From a bacterium UBP4_UBA6127 (GTDB lineage Bacteria > UBP4 > UBA4092), in NCBI GenBank assembly GCA_002428325.1, contig DIVR01000042.1:1-59817 (forward strand): 59,817 nucleotides of DNA, in the 5' to 3' direction. Below the pieces are notes generated by a model that was not told where the DNA came from, did no database searches, and saw nothing but the letters and a program-made list of their open reading frames with translations. This document shows, piece after piece, positions 1 to 9,300 of the stretch. A program made the translations under genes and the position numbers. Position 1 is the first letter of the stretch. The number at the start of each line of letters is the position of its first letter.

Positions 1-93
1 TTCTGGGGCACCTGTCAGCCTATCTTCCTTTTGATTAACACCTGGATTCATGGAGATGAAGTAAGATAGAAAAGAATTAAGGGTATCCTTTGA

Positions 94-160
94 TTTTGAC
101 CGCTGTCAAAAATATAGAAGATTGATTTCAGGGAAGTTAGTTTTTTGACAGCTGTCAAAA
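94..160. promoter_or_regulatory. Paired TTTGAC-N4-GTCAAA palindromes (operator-like)
   Basis: Two inverted repeats lie in the gene-free left edge (positions 1-185). Positions 94-111 read TTTTGACCGCTGTCAAAA and 143-160 read TTTTGACAGCTGTCAAAA, the second a perfect 18-bp palindrome. Their centres are 49 bp apart. The second is followed by the palindrome CCTTAAGG at 165-172. They lie past the 3' end of uvrC, so they are more likely to serve a gene to the left of the window or to be a chromosomal protein-binding site. Three more copies occur in the window (11536-11553, 29353-29372, 29482-29499). That they bind a protein is inference. Confidence 0.6.
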
Positions 161-185
161 CCAACCTTAAGGAAAGGAAACAGCA

Positions 186-2060
186 CTAGATTTTCCGTAA
201 AAATTCATAGAGTTCTTCCGCCAATCGGGACCCTAATCCGGAGATATCCTTCAATTCAGCCAGAGAAGCTGATTTCAATTCTTCCACCGAGCCATATCGG
301 CGCAGGAGCATCATTTTTCGTTTATCACCGATACCGGGCAATTCATCCAGCACTGAGCCGCTGAGTTTCTTACCCCGGAGCTGCCGATGATAGGTTATAG
401 CAAACCGATGGGCTTCATCCCGAATGGATTGCAAAAGGTGGAGGGCTTTACTTTCCAGGGGAAGCAACAGGGTTTCCTTTTTCCCCGGCAATACGATTTC
501 TTCCCATCGTTTGGCTAACCCAAAGATGAAAAAAGGCAAAGGCTTATCTTCTCCCAGGGTTTCCCGGATGGCTTCCAGGGCTGAATGCAACTGCCCAGCC
601 CCGCCATCGATCAGAATCACATCGGGACATTGGTCCATCCCCCTGGCCTCCGGCATCCCTCCCCGATCCGGCAGAAGATATTTCATTCTCCGGCCGACAA
701 TCTCTTTCATGGAAGCAAAATCATTGATGCCTTCGACACTTTTTATCTTGAATTTCCTATAATCAGATTTGGAAGGATACCCATTTTTGAAAACCACCAT
801 GGAACCGACGGCATCGGTTCCGCTGATATTGCTGATATCATAAGCTTCCATCCTTAAAGGCAGTTTTTCCAGTCCCAATACCGATTGAAGCTCAAATAAT
901 CCCTGGGGCATTTTCCCCAAGGCAGGATTTTTCTTGACTAACTCCTGCTGGAGATGGAACTGGGCATTTTCTTCCGCCATCAGGACCATTCTCCGTTTAT
1001 CCCCGATTTTTGGCACCAGGAGTTCCACCTTCCGGCCTTTCATCCCGGTAAGCCATTCAGACAAAGCCGGGGCTTCAGGGATTTCCAGGGGAAGCCAGAT
1101 TTCATGAGGCACCAAATCCGGTTGGGTATAATGCTGCCGGATAAAGACCGAAAGGATTTCTCCGGGAGAGGTTTCCTCTGTCCCATCCAACCGATATTTC
1201 TCCCGGCCAATCAATTTTCCCCGCCGGGTGATAAAAACCGCTACCACTGCCGTATCCCCATAGGATTGAGTCCCCAGAATATCCTGATCGGCCATATCGG
1301 GAGTATAGATTGACTGTTTTTCCTGGATATCCCTGACCGCTTTCATCTGGTCCCTGACCGCCGCCGCTTCTTCAAATCTCATCTCACCGGATAGAATATC
1401 CATCCGGGACTGGAGTCCTTTGATCACATCCTCCATCCGACCCTGTAAAAACAGGGCAATATGGTCACAGATTTTCCGGTAATCACCTTGGGAAATCAAC
1501 CCCACACAGGGAGCATCACACCGTTTCATATCATATTCCAGGCAAGGCCGGGGGCAGGCTTTCTCCCCTTCTTTGATTACCAGTTTACAGGCTCTTAACC
1601 GGAAAATAGAATGTATCAATTTGAGGGTTTGCCGCATGGAATAAGATTTTGGGAAGGGGCCAAAATACCGGTGTCCGTCTTTCCGGGGCTGCCGGACCAC
1701 TGTTATCCGGGGAAAATCATCCCCATAGGTCAATTTCAGCCAGGGGTACCGTTTATCATCCTTGATTCGGACATTATATTTCGGCCGGTACTGCTTGATC
1801 AGGTTGGATTCCAGTATCAGGGCTTCCAGCTCTGAACCCGTAACAATATAATCCAGGTCCACAGCATTTTCCACCATTGCCCGGGTCCGGGGAACCAAAG
1901 TGGCCGGGTCGGCAAAATAATTCCTCACCCGCGCCCGTAAATTCACCGCTTTCCCCACATAAATAGGGTCTTTACTCTTATTCCTGAAAATATAAACCCC
2001 ACTCTGGGTGGGGAGGGATTCAAGTTTATTTTGCCAGTAAGTCTTCATAGTTTTTCTCAT
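186..2060 (-). CDS. uvrC: UvrABC excinuclease subunit C
   Basis: This is the nuclease subunit of nucleotide excision repair, which cuts on both sides of a lesion within the UvrB-DNA complex. The 624-residue length is normal for the family. An N-terminal GIY-YIG domain is visible (GVYIF at 21-25, YVGKA at 34-38), then a UVR motif near 205-240 for UvrB contact. An RNase H-like C-terminal nuclease domain follows (YDISNISG near 410), and a helix-hairpin-helix pair closes the protein (LPGIGDKRK and ISGLGSRLA). The start at 2060 has a purine-rich GGAGGGGG about 13 nt upstream; an in-frame ATG four codons later is possible. The gene is divergent from rmuC and appears monocistronic. Confidence 0.97.
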   Translation of the reverse strand: MRKTMKTYWQNKLESLPTQSGVYIFRNKSKDPIYVGKAVNLRARVRNYFADPATLVPRTRAMVENAVDLDYIVTGSELEALILESNLIKQYRPKYNVRIKDDKRYPWLKLTYGDDFPRITVVRQPRKDGHRYFGPFPKSYSMRQTLKLIHSIFRLRACKLVIKEGEKACPRPCLEYDMKRCDAPCVGLISQGDYRKICDHIALFLQGRMEDVIKGLQSRMDILSGEMRFEEAAAVRDQMKAVRDIQEKQSIYTPDMADQDILGTQSYGDTAVVAVFITRRGKLIGREKYRLDGTEETSPGEILSVFIRQHYTQPDLVPHEIWLPLEIPEAPALSEWLTGMKGRKVELLVPKIGDKRRMVLMAEENAQFHLQQELVKKNPALGKMPQGLFELQSVLGLEKLPLRMEAYDISNISGTDAVGSMVVFKNGYPSKSDYRKFKIKSVEGINDFASMKEIVGRRMKYLLPDRGGMPEARGMDQCPDVILIDGGAGQLHSALEAIRETLGEDKPLPFFIFGLAKRWEEIVLPGKKETLLLPLESKALHLLQSIRDEAHRFAITYHRQLRGKKLSGSVLDELPGIGDKRKMMLLRRYGSVEELKSASLAELKDISGLGSRLAEELYEFLRKI

Positions 2061-2113
2061 TTTAGCATATTTACCCCCTCCCCATTTGACTCATTTCCAG
2101 TTCGGGCTTGATA

Positions 2114-2158
2114 CGGAGGGAGACCCAGGCTGATGGTTACAGCCTGGGTCCCCCTCCG
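2114..2158. repeat. Palindromic intergenic repeat, copy 1
   Basis: This is a 19-bp stem with one mismatch: 2114-2132 pairs with 2140-2158 across a 7-nt loop (ATGGTTA). A related element with the same loop length and a near-identical right arm (17 of 18 bases) lies at 30889-30931. Both sit in divergent intergenic regions just upstream of a + strand promoter. A short T-run follows, but no + strand gene precedes it, so a terminator role is unlikely. It looks like a small dispersed palindromic (REP-like) element. Confidence 0.6.
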
Positions 2159-2196
2159 AAGCCTTTTTATCCACTAAACAGTTGAAAACAGGAAAG

Positions 2197-2225
2197 TTGA
2201 CCCTGTTTCTCCACCCTTCTATAAT
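2197..2225 (+). promoter_or_regulatory. Sigma-70-type promoter for rmuC
   Basis: TTGACC (2197-2202) is followed after exactly 17 bp by TATAAT (2220-2225). It lies 28 nt before the chosen rmuC ATG and inside the longer in-frame extension, which argues against the longer start. Confidence 0.75.
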
Positions 2226-2253
2226 GCTTAACCAGGGAAGACAGGAGAAAACA

Positions 2254-3369
2254 ATGCCTACAAATGAATTATTACTGATTGGATTAGCGGGAGTTCTAAC
2301 TCTCATAATAGTGGGGTTAGTCATTGGAATCGGGATGCTGATTCGTTCCCGGAAAGCTCCCCAGGACTCTAATTCCATTCTCATGATGCAACAGCAGGTT
2401 GACTCCCTTCGGCAACAGGTCCAAACCGGGATGGAAACCAATACCCAGTTCATCCAACAACAGTTTGGCCAGATTCTCCAGTCTCTCCAGCAATCCCAAA
2501 CCCAGGTCAGGACTGAAGTAGGGTCTGTGAACCAGTTAAGCCAGGAAATCAGAGAGAAATTGGGAAAAATGGATGAAGCCAATCGGCAGATCATGGAATT
2601 GGGAAAAGATATTTCCAGCCTCCAGGAACTCCTGAGTGTCCCCAAACTCCGAGGGGGGTTGGGAGAATTTTTTCTGGAAGAACTCTTACGGCAGATTCTG
2701 CCTCCCCAGTATTACCAGACCCAATACCTTTTCTCCAACCGGGAACGGGTGGATGCAGTCATTCTCCTGGGGGATAAGATGGTCCCGGTGGATTCCAAAT
2801 TTCCCCTGGAATCTTTCCGAAGGATGGCCGGAGCCGAAAATCCCGCCGATAAAGAGACCGCCCGAAAAGAGTTTCAGCAGGCGGTCAAAACCCATGTCCA
2901 ATCTATTGCTGATAAATACATCCGTCCGGCAGAAAACACCTACGATTTTGCCCTGATGTATATCCCGGCTGAAAATGTCTATTATGAAACCATCCTGCAA
3001 TCCAACCAGGAAGAAGGCAATAAGAACCTGATGGCCATCGCCCTGCAAAACAAAGTGATTCCGGTCTCCCCCAACAGTTTTTATGCCTACCTGCAGACTA
3101 TCCTGATGGGATTGAAAGGGTTCCAGCTGGAAAAAAGGACCCGGGAAATCCTCGGACAGATTGAACATCTCCAGAAAGAGTTTACCCGGTTCCAAGCAGA
3201 TTTTGAGAAACTCGGCAAACAACTGGCCACTCTTAATAGAACCTATGGAGATACCGAAAAACGGGCAGAACGATTCTCTGAACGAATGGAATCGGTAACA
3301 GGATTCCATCCTGAAATCGAATCAGGTCCAGGGGGAGATTCCACGGAATCTTTGCCGGATGGAAAATAA
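2254..3369 (+). CDS. rmuC: DNA recombination protein RmuC
   Basis: RmuC is a predicted nuclease-fold protein thought to limit DNA inversions and rearrangements. The 371-residue product has an N-terminal membrane anchor (about residues 5-28), then a long Gln-rich coiled coil. The conserved RmuC domain begins near residue 130, with GGLGEFFLEELL, then RVDAVI and VPVDSKFP, the expected restriction-endonuclease-like core. I chose the ATG at 2254 because AGGAGA lies 5 nt upstream and a TTGACC-17-TATAAT promoter lies inside the longer alternative frame that begins at 2182. It diverges from uvrC, another DNA-maintenance gene. Confidence 0.93.
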   Translation: MPTNELLLIGLAGVLTLIIVGLVIGIGMLIRSRKAPQDSNSILMMQQQVDSLRQQVQTGMETNTQFIQQQFGQILQSLQQSQTQVRTEVGSVNQLSQEIREKLGKMDEANRQIMELGKDISSLQELLSVPKLRGGLGEFFLEELLRQILPPQYYQTQYLFSNRERVDAVILLGDKMVPVDSKFPLESFRRMAGAENPADKETARKEFQQAVKTHVQSIADKYIRPAENTYDFALMYIPAENVYYETILQSNQEEGNKNLMAIALQNKVIPVSPNSFYAYLQTILMGLKGFQLEKRTREILGQIEHLQKEFTRFQADFEKLGKQLATLNRTYGDTEKRAERFSERMESVTGFHPEIESGPGGDSTESLPDGK

Positions 3370-3443
3370 TCAATAACTTTTATTTATAAGGTTATTTGTC
3401 TAAAACATTCAAATCTCTCTTAATGTCGTATAAAATCTTATAT

Positions 3444-5606
3444 ATGAAAATCACACATATTCCATTCAAAAAAAATATCCGTCATTTATCTTTATTCATT
3501 CTGTTAACCTGTTTCCTGTCCGGACTCGGCTGGGGAACTCCCAAAACCGGGTACCTGATCCATTTCAATGGGATCCGGTCCGGGACCCAGGCCTTGGAAT
3601 TGCTGGATCAGGCCCAAAAAGGCGGAGCTGAAGTCATCAATATCATTCCCCCGTCCCATATCTGGGAGGACCCGGAAAGCCAGGCCGTCCTGCAGGCCTT
3701 GATCAAAGGCATTGAAGAAAAGAAGCTGGATTTCCTGATTACCCGGATTGATGCCAATACCCTGAGCGGGACTAATTACCTTTATCAAAACATCCTCAGC
3801 GAAGGCAATGGCCCGGAATCCAAACCTGATTTAGAACGAATCCTCGGGAATCCCGAATATGCCCAATGGATGAAAGAGGAAACAGAATTTTACGGGAAGG
3901 AATTCGGAAATAATCCTTACCTGCTCGGGTTTAGTGTGGGAATCCTGCAAGACCCTTTCCAGATGATGTTTACTAAAAATACCCAGGGAAAATATGTCTT
4001 TTCCCAAAGGACCCAGTTTGCCCGTGAATACTGGCTGAATTGGCTGGAAGAGAAACTGGGGAATGTTGAACGCATCAACCGGGAATATAATTCCCAGTTT
4101 GCCGGTATCGCCGATATCCCGGTTCCTGCCAGTGAGGAAGACCAGCGATTTTATTATTCCCGAAGGGCTTATTATGATTTTATCAGGTCTGCCAATGACT
4201 GGTTCCTGCAGCAATACCAGGATAATCGGACCCTCTGGAAATCCCATTCCCCTAAACCTCTCATCTTGGGGATAAGCTGGAATACAGGCGATATTCTCGC
4301 CTCAGGCAGCTCCTGTTATACGGCTCTGGACCTGCAGAAATGGTTGATGGAATCCGATGCCATGGGAATGACTTTTTATACAGATGCCAGCCAGCCGGAT
4401 GGAGGATTGGGAGCCTTGCAATCCACCCTGGATTTGGCCGGGATGGCCTCAGAGATGGGCAAACCCCTCTATATTCTGGAAATGGGGCATCGGGGGTCAT
4501 CCAAAGAACCTGGAACCTATTTCAGAGATTTAGATACCCTGCTGGCATTACCCTCTCAACCCGAGACCCTTATTTACAGGTATTTCCATGAAAACGTCCT
4601 GACCCAGAACAGCGATGCCCGATATATGGTCAATGCCGCCGGGAGGATTCTGGACCCTTCTTTTTCAGTTACCCGGAAAGCTCTTTCTGATGCCCGGATG
4701 AGCAAATTCAACCGGAACACGCCCTATCTTTATGTCATTTCTTATCCTATCAGTGTGAGGGATGATGAGCTTTCAGGAGATTTTTATAATATGCTGCATT
4801 CCGCTTCTCGTAATATTCCATTACGCTGGGTGGATTACAGCGATATCGCCTTTATCCCCTCGCAATCCATGGTATTGCTGGCCCCGGCCTGGGAAAAACC
4901 CCTGTCAGATTATTTCCTTGCCAATTTCAGGATACTGGCTAAACGGCGGGATTGGCAGGTCATGGTGGATGATAATAATTATCCGGGGCTTCGGGTTGAG
5001 CTCGGCAAAGAAATCAAGGGAGCGACCATCGACCTGAAAGGATTCCTTCAGGATACTTCAGTGGCCAATCCCGGTGCAGGGTTTGCCTCGGCCATTGCTG
5101 ATTATTACGAATCCCAATTCAAGACGATCCCCAATAAGGTGACCCCGGAACAGGGTATCACCGTCTTATCCGGGGAGAAGAATATCCGCATCTTCTTCGA
5201 TAAGACTCCGGACCATGCCATCAAACTGGATATCTCTTCCTGGGATACTAAAAAAGTCCCTACACTGAATTTATTTATCCAGAACCGGGACGGAAAACCC
5301 GTTCCGATACTGCTGGTCAATTCCAATTCCTCGACCCTGAAAATTGAACAGGTAAAAACCGTTTCCAGAAACGCCAAAACGGGCCGATTTACTCCGGTCA
5401 CCCCTCAGCCAACCAAAAAAGGTTTGGGAATCATGGTGGAGTCCCAACTGGAATATGCCCTGGGATATATGGCTCAACCCAAAGGGACTGTGGTGAAGGA
5501 AGAGACCCCGGAGACGGCTAAAAAAGCTGTCCAGAAAACTCCTGCTAAAAAAACAGTTCCGGTGAAAAAAGCTCCGGCTAAGAAGAAAACTAAAAAGAAA
5601 AAATAG
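3444..5606 (+). CDS. Secreted glycoside hydrolase-like (TIM-barrel) protein with basic tail
   Basis: A signal peptide is visible (basic start, then a hydrophobic run ending near GLGWGT). The middle resembles clan-A TIM-barrel glycosidases such as GH42: WLEEKLGNVERINREYNSQF matches their helix-loop signature, and YILEMG near the end of the barrel could hold the nucleophile. The usual Asn-Glu acid/base pair is not evident; the corresponding stretch reads GFSVGILQD. A second, possibly Rossmann-like domain follows. The last 30 or so residues are a Lys/Ala/Pro/Thr tail like histone H1. The start is uncertain: ATG 3444 gives the best signal peptide, while TTG 3396 has a TAAGG upstream. Substrate and activity are unknown. 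Confidence 0.6.
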   Translation: MKITHIPFKKNIRHLSLFILLTCFLSGLGWGTPKTGYLIHFNGIRSGTQALELLDQAQKGGAEVINIIPPSHIWEDPESQAVLQALIKGIEEKKLDFLITRIDANTLSGTNYLYQNILSEGNGPESKPDLERILGNPEYAQWMKEETEFYGKEFGNNPYLLGFSVGILQDPFQMMFTKNTQGKYVFSQRTQFAREYWLNWLEEKLGNVERINREYNSQFAGIADIPVPASEEDQRFYYSRRAYYDFIRSANDWFLQQYQDNRTLWKSHSPKPLILGISWNTGDILASGSSCYTALDLQKWLMESDAMGMTFYTDASQPDGGLGALQSTLDLAGMASEMGKPLYILEMGHRGSSKEPGTYFRDLDTLLALPSQPETLIYRYFHENVLTQNSDARYMVNAAGRILDPSFSVTRKALSDARMSKFNRNTPYLYVISYPISVRDDELSGDFYNMLHSASRNIPLRWVDYSDIAFIPSQSMVLLAPAWEKPLSDYFLANFRILAKRRDWQVMVDDNNYPGLRVELGKEIKGATIDLKGFLQDTSVANPGAGFASAIADYYESQFKTIPNKVTPEQGITVLSGEKNIRIFFDKTPDHAIKLDISSWDTKKVPTLNLFIQNRDGKPVPILLVNSNSSTLKIEQVKTVSRNAKTGRFTPVTPQPTKKGLGIMVESQLEYALGYMAQPKGTVVKEETPETAKKAVQKTPAKKTVPVKKAPAKKKTKKKK

Positions 5607-5789
5607 AAATACAGAAAACTACGACTGCCCAATAAAGACAGCCCAATATTCTTGGATGTTTTAGTTATCAGGATTTTCAAGAGTTCAAAGCGATCCTCTC
5701 CTCCTTTGGAAGAAGGGGATAAGAGATTGGTATTGGGTCGAAAGTAATTAATTGGACAGTATGGGTAGAGAGAATTAAGTTTTAACCAG

Positions 5790-5818
5790 GGCCGGGTCTG
5801 AGGTTACTCGGCCTTTTT
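5790..5818 (+). terminator. Rho-independent terminator after the glycosidase-like gene
   Basis: GGCCGGGT (5790-5797) pairs with ACTCGGCC (5806-5813) with one G-U pair and an 8-nt loop, and is followed by TTTTT (5814-5818). It overlaps the 3' end of the convergent YfhO-type gene. The remaining 5607-5789 stretch shows no gene. Confidence 0.7.
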
Positions 5819-8296
5819 GATAGCAGTATGCACCTGCCATTGATATTTTATCCAGATAAATAATAAACCCGTTATCAATATCAGCAGAAATAAAAGGCTG
5901 ATTTTCAGTCCCCAGTAAAAAGACCCGGGATGATAAATCATCTTTATCTCATGAGGGCCCGGCTCCAACCGAAGCGCCCGCATAAATCCATTCGCCTGAT
6001 AGACAGTGGTTTTTTCACCATCCACATAAGCCATCCACCCGGGATAATAAACTTCACTCATCAAGAGATAACCTGCCGATCTCATGGAGACCCTCAGGTC
6101 AATTTGCTGCGGGGTATAAGAGGATTCCAGGACTTCTCCGGAGGGAGGCAGGGGAAAAGTTGACTCGGATGATGAAACTTTCTGTTTATCGATATTCAGA
6201 ATCAATCGGGTCTCAGGATTGAACTCCGGAGATTTCATCAAAACCAGGGATTTTTTCATATCAGGCTCAAAAAGGGGTTGGGCATCAGCAGGTATCCAGG
6301 CTCTGGGCCTGTCCGCTTTCTCCCGATAGATTTTACGCCGGCCATCATAAGCCAGCTCCAGTTCCGGGTCTTCCAGGTAGGAGTCAGCCAGGATATATTT
6401 CACATTAGCCATTTTCCGGAAGACCGGATTGGAATATCCCAAAGCCGCCCATGTTTTCTCATAATTATTCAAGGGGAAAGACTGGTATCCCCAGGCCGAT
6501 TCCAGCCGGGAAAATATCCATTTATTATTGACCATATCCCTGGACCCCAGGGGAAGTATCCTATAAGGAGATGGCTGCGTTCTTAGAAAATCAGTTCCTT
6601 CTTCATGGGTCATGGCCGCATAATACCCATCCAATTTCATAGGTTGAAGATAAGGCTGGTGAGCGCTCCATAAATCCAAAATAATAATCATCAGTATCAG
6701 GGAAGCCAGGAGCCATTTTACCCGATAATGCAATAAGGGTTGGATAAGCAATTTCATCAACCCGATTCCGGCCAAAGAAAACAATATCCATCGGGAAAGG
6801 CTTATTAAATAATGGAAAAGCAACGGCTGATTTCCCCATAACCGATAGATAAACCATAGGGATGACACCCCCAGAATACCCCATAAAATACCCAGCCAAT
6901 TCCAGATTTTCAGAGATTCTTTGGCAGGCAAAATCAAGAGCATCCGAAGCCCCATCCCAGCCAGGATAGAGAGGGCAAAGGCAAATAACAGCAATATTTC
7001 AGCCGGAACCCTGAACATGGAAAGACCGGGGATGATTTTCAAAATCCAGGGATAGAGAGGATTGAATTTCCCCAGGCATAAAAAGGCTGAAACCAACAGC
7101 AATATCTTCATAAACCAGGCATTTCTGCTTTTAGCGCCCAGAAAGGCGATTCCCGCTAACAGGAATACCAGGACCCCCAGGTATTCACTTAACGTTCTGG
7201 CACTGTCAAACCGTCCCTGATAATTTTCTATCCCAGCCGGAAATACCAGTTTTCCCAGGGGATATTTCTGCCAATTAAAAACAGACGGGACCTCAGGATT
7301 CCCCACCGGGTGGATATGGTCCCCAAAAGGGCTGACCATCATCAGGCTGAGTAATTCCTCAGGAGGAAAAGAAGCCTCAGTCGAAGCTTGGTAGGCCATT
7401 CCTCCGGACCGGTTGCAGAGTTTACTATACTCCCAGAAAGGAAGCCATTGGACGGCTGTCAAACCAACCGCCAACAAGGCTGTCACTATCAACAGGATAA
7501 CCAATCTTGATGAAAGATATTCCGAACGGGTCTCCCGTTCGATTTGGAAGGCATTATAATACCATCGGCATCGGGTCAGGATCTCCCATACACTATAAAA
7601 AGACACCAGCAGCCAAGTGTAATAACAAACCTGGAAATGGAGAGTGAATATTTGCAGACCTAAAACCAAGGCCGTCAATAAATACCAGTTCACCCTGTTT
7701 TTCTGGAAGGCTTTTCCCAAGCAGAAAATCACAATCGGAATGAAGGTGGCCGCCATCAATTTCATGGTATGTCCCGGGAAAATCAAGGTAACCAGATTTC
7801 CGGCCAACATGAAAGATATCCCTGCCAGGATTCCTGGAAATCTCAAAGAAAAAGCATGATGTTTTTCACCTTCCAGCCGGGGGACACTGATGAGGAAAAA
7901 CCGATAGGTAAAATAACCGGCCAGAAATAGTTGAATGGCATATAATCCCATGACCGCCTGGCCCTGGGGTAAGAAATAAAATAAAAGCGAACCGGGATAA
8001 AAGAGAGGAAAAGAAAGGCTGCCAAATAAAGGCATCCCGCTCATCATATAAGGATTCCACAGGGGCCAAATCCCCCCCTTGAGCTGTTCCAAAGCTGCCT
8101 GGTTCATTGGCAGAAACTGCCAGAGATAATCTTCACCGAAAAAAGTCTCTCCCCACCAGAGAGCTTTTCCAAAGAAAAGCCCGCAGGCCAGGATAAATAT
8201 TAAAAAAGCTGACAGTTCCCACAGAAAGGAACGCTGTTTATCTGTCAGCTTTTTTTTCTTCGCTTTTTCTACTTTTTCAGGAGATTCTGAAGTCAT
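5804..8296 (-). CDS. YfhO-family polytopic membrane protein
   Basis: This 830-residue protein has a lysine-rich cytoplasmic N-terminus, about a dozen hydrophobic segments and a C-terminal soluble stretch ending in one more membrane helix. The motif GEDYLWQFLPMNQAAL followed by GIWPLWNPYMMSGMP is characteristic of the YfhO/GT-C-like family, which in Gram-positives helps glycosylate lipoteichoic acid and elsewhere is linked to glycan or lipid glycosylation. Here the substrate is unknown. It lies 24 bp downstream of folD in the same direction. No Shine-Dalgarno is visible; TATAAA (8302-8307, minus strand) lies 5 nt before the ATG, so a leaderless transcript is possible. Confidence 0.85.
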   Translation of the reverse strand: MTSESPEKVEKAKKKKLTDKQRSFLWELSAFLIFILACGLFFGKALWWGETFFGEDYLWQFLPMNQAALEQLKGGIWPLWNPYMMSGMPLFGSLSFPLFYPGSLLFYFLPQGQAVMGLYAIQLFLAGYFTYRFFLISVPRLEGEKHHAFSLRFPGILAGISFMLAGNLVTLIFPGHTMKLMAATFIPIVIFCLGKAFQKNRVNWYLLTALVLGLQIFTLHFQVCYYTWLLVSFYSVWEILTRCRWYYNAFQIERETRSEYLSSRLVILLIVTALLAVGLTAVQWLPFWEYSKLCNRSGGMAYQASTEASFPPEELLSLMMVSPFGDHIHPVGNPEVPSVFNWQKYPLGKLVFPAGIENYQGRFDSARTLSEYLGVLVFLLAGIAFLGAKSRNAWFMKILLLVSAFLCLGKFNPLYPWILKIIPGLSMFRVPAEILLLFAFALSILAGMGLRMLLILPAKESLKIWNWLGILWGILGVSSLWFIYRLWGNQPLLFHYLISLSRWILFSLAGIGLMKLLIQPLLHYRVKWLLASLILMIIILDLWSAHQPYLQPMKLDGYYAAMTHEEGTDFLRTQPSPYRILPLGSRDMVNNKWIFSRLESAWGYQSFPLNNYEKTWAALGYSNPVFRKMANVKYILADSYLEDPELELAYDGRRKIYREKADRPRAWIPADAQPLFEPDMKKSLVLMKSPEFNPETRLILNIDKQKVSSSESTFPLPPSGEVLESSYTPQQIDLRVSMRSAGYLLMSEVYYPGWMAYVDGEKTTVYQANGFMRALRLEPGPHEIKMIYHPGSFYWGLKISLLFLLILITGLLFIWIKYQWQVHTAIKKAE

Positions 8297-8320
8297 AGGA
8301 ATTTATAGGGATCCGCCTGC

Positions 8321-9181
8321 CTATTTTTCAACGGCAAAACTTTCGGCTGCCTGCAAGGTATTCCAGAGAAGCATCGTAATCGTCATAGGACCGACTCCTT
8401 TGGGAACAGGGGTAATCGCGCTGGCGACCGGCACCACCGACTCAAAATCCACATCGCCCACCAGTTTACCTTCTTCATTCCGATTGGTCCCGACATCAAT
8501 TACCACCGCGCCGGGCTTCACCATATCCCCCTTGATAAGTTTGGCCTTGCCGACAGCCACACAGAGGACATCCGCGCTCCGGGTAACAGCACCCAGGTCC
8601 TGGGTCCGGGAATGGCAAATTGTAACGGTGGCATGGCGGGCTAATAAAAGCAATGAAAGGGGTTTCCCGACAATATTGCTTCGCCCCACCACAACAGCAT
8701 GTTTGCCTTTTAATTCAATACCGGTGGAATCAATCAGCCGCATCACTCCCGCCGGGGTACAGGCAACAAAACCTGCTTTACCCAGCACCAGGTTCCCGAT
8801 ACTGGCCGGATGGATTCCATCCACATCCTTTTCAGGAATAATAGCATCAATCGCCACAGATTCAGGGATATGTTTGGGAAGGGGAAGCTGAACCAATATC
8901 CCATGGATTTTAGAATCTTTATTAAGCTTCTGCACCAGGGCAACTAATTCTTCAGCCGTAGCCGTATCAGAAAGCTCATGGGCTTCAGAATAAAAACCAA
9001 CTTCAGCGCAGGCTTTATGTTTATTTCTGACATAAACCTGGGATGCAGGGTCCTGTCCGACTAAAACAGTCGCCAATCCGGGCTGAATACCGGTTCTATT
9101 CGTAAATTCTTGGGTCTTGGCTTTAATTTCCAGCCGAATGGACTGGGCTAATTGTTTTCCATCAATAATTTGGGCAGGCAT
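8321..9181 (-). CDS. folD: Bifunctional methylenetetrahydrofolate dehydrogenase / methenyl-THF cyclohydrolase
   Basis: FolD interconverts 5,10-methylene-THF and 10-formyl-THF in cytoplasmic one-carbon metabolism. The 286-residue length is standard. Visible signatures are the catalytic region YVRNKHKACAEVG, GILVQLPLP, DVDGIHP, the Rossmann segment GRSNIVGKPLSLLLL and the C-terminal PKGVGPMT. The ATG at 9181 is preceded by GGAG at good spacing. A TATAAT on the minus strand (9228-9233) could be its -10. It heads an apparent two-gene unit with the YfhO-like gene, though no functional link is obvious. Confidence 0.97.
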   Translation of the reverse strand: MPAQIIDGKQLAQSIRLEIKAKTQEFTNRTGIQPGLATVLVGQDPASQVYVRNKHKACAEVGFYSEAHELSDTATAEELVALVQKLNKDSKIHGILVQLPLPKHIPESVAIDAIIPEKDVDGIHPASIGNLVLGKAGFVACTPAGVMRLIDSTGIELKGKHAVVVGRSNIVGKPLSLLLLARHATVTICHSRTQDLGAVTRSADVLCVAVGKAKLIKGDMVKPGAVVIDVGTNRNEEGKLVGDVDFESVVPVASAITPVPKGVGPMTITMLLWNTLQAAESFAVEK

Positions 9182-9300
9182 ATTTTATCTCCGATCCTGG
9201 GGAACTTAGCATCTGAACTATCTTAAAATTATACTATCACCTCAGCAGCGGGGAGAAATATTGATATGGAAGGATACAAGAATTAATCCCCCCATCCACC

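Noticed and set aside
2166..2174. TTATCCACT resembling a DnaA box
   Set aside because: Single and imperfect, with no cluster and no dnaA or origin genes nearby.
3396..3443. TTG start giving a longer glycosidase-like protein
   Set aside because: It has a TAAGG upstream, but it puts about 31 residues before the signal-peptide core. Left open, not fully excluded.
7448..7463. TTGGAC-GGCT-GTCAAA in the YfhO-like gene
   Set aside because: One arm is imperfect, so it is not counted with the five palindromes.
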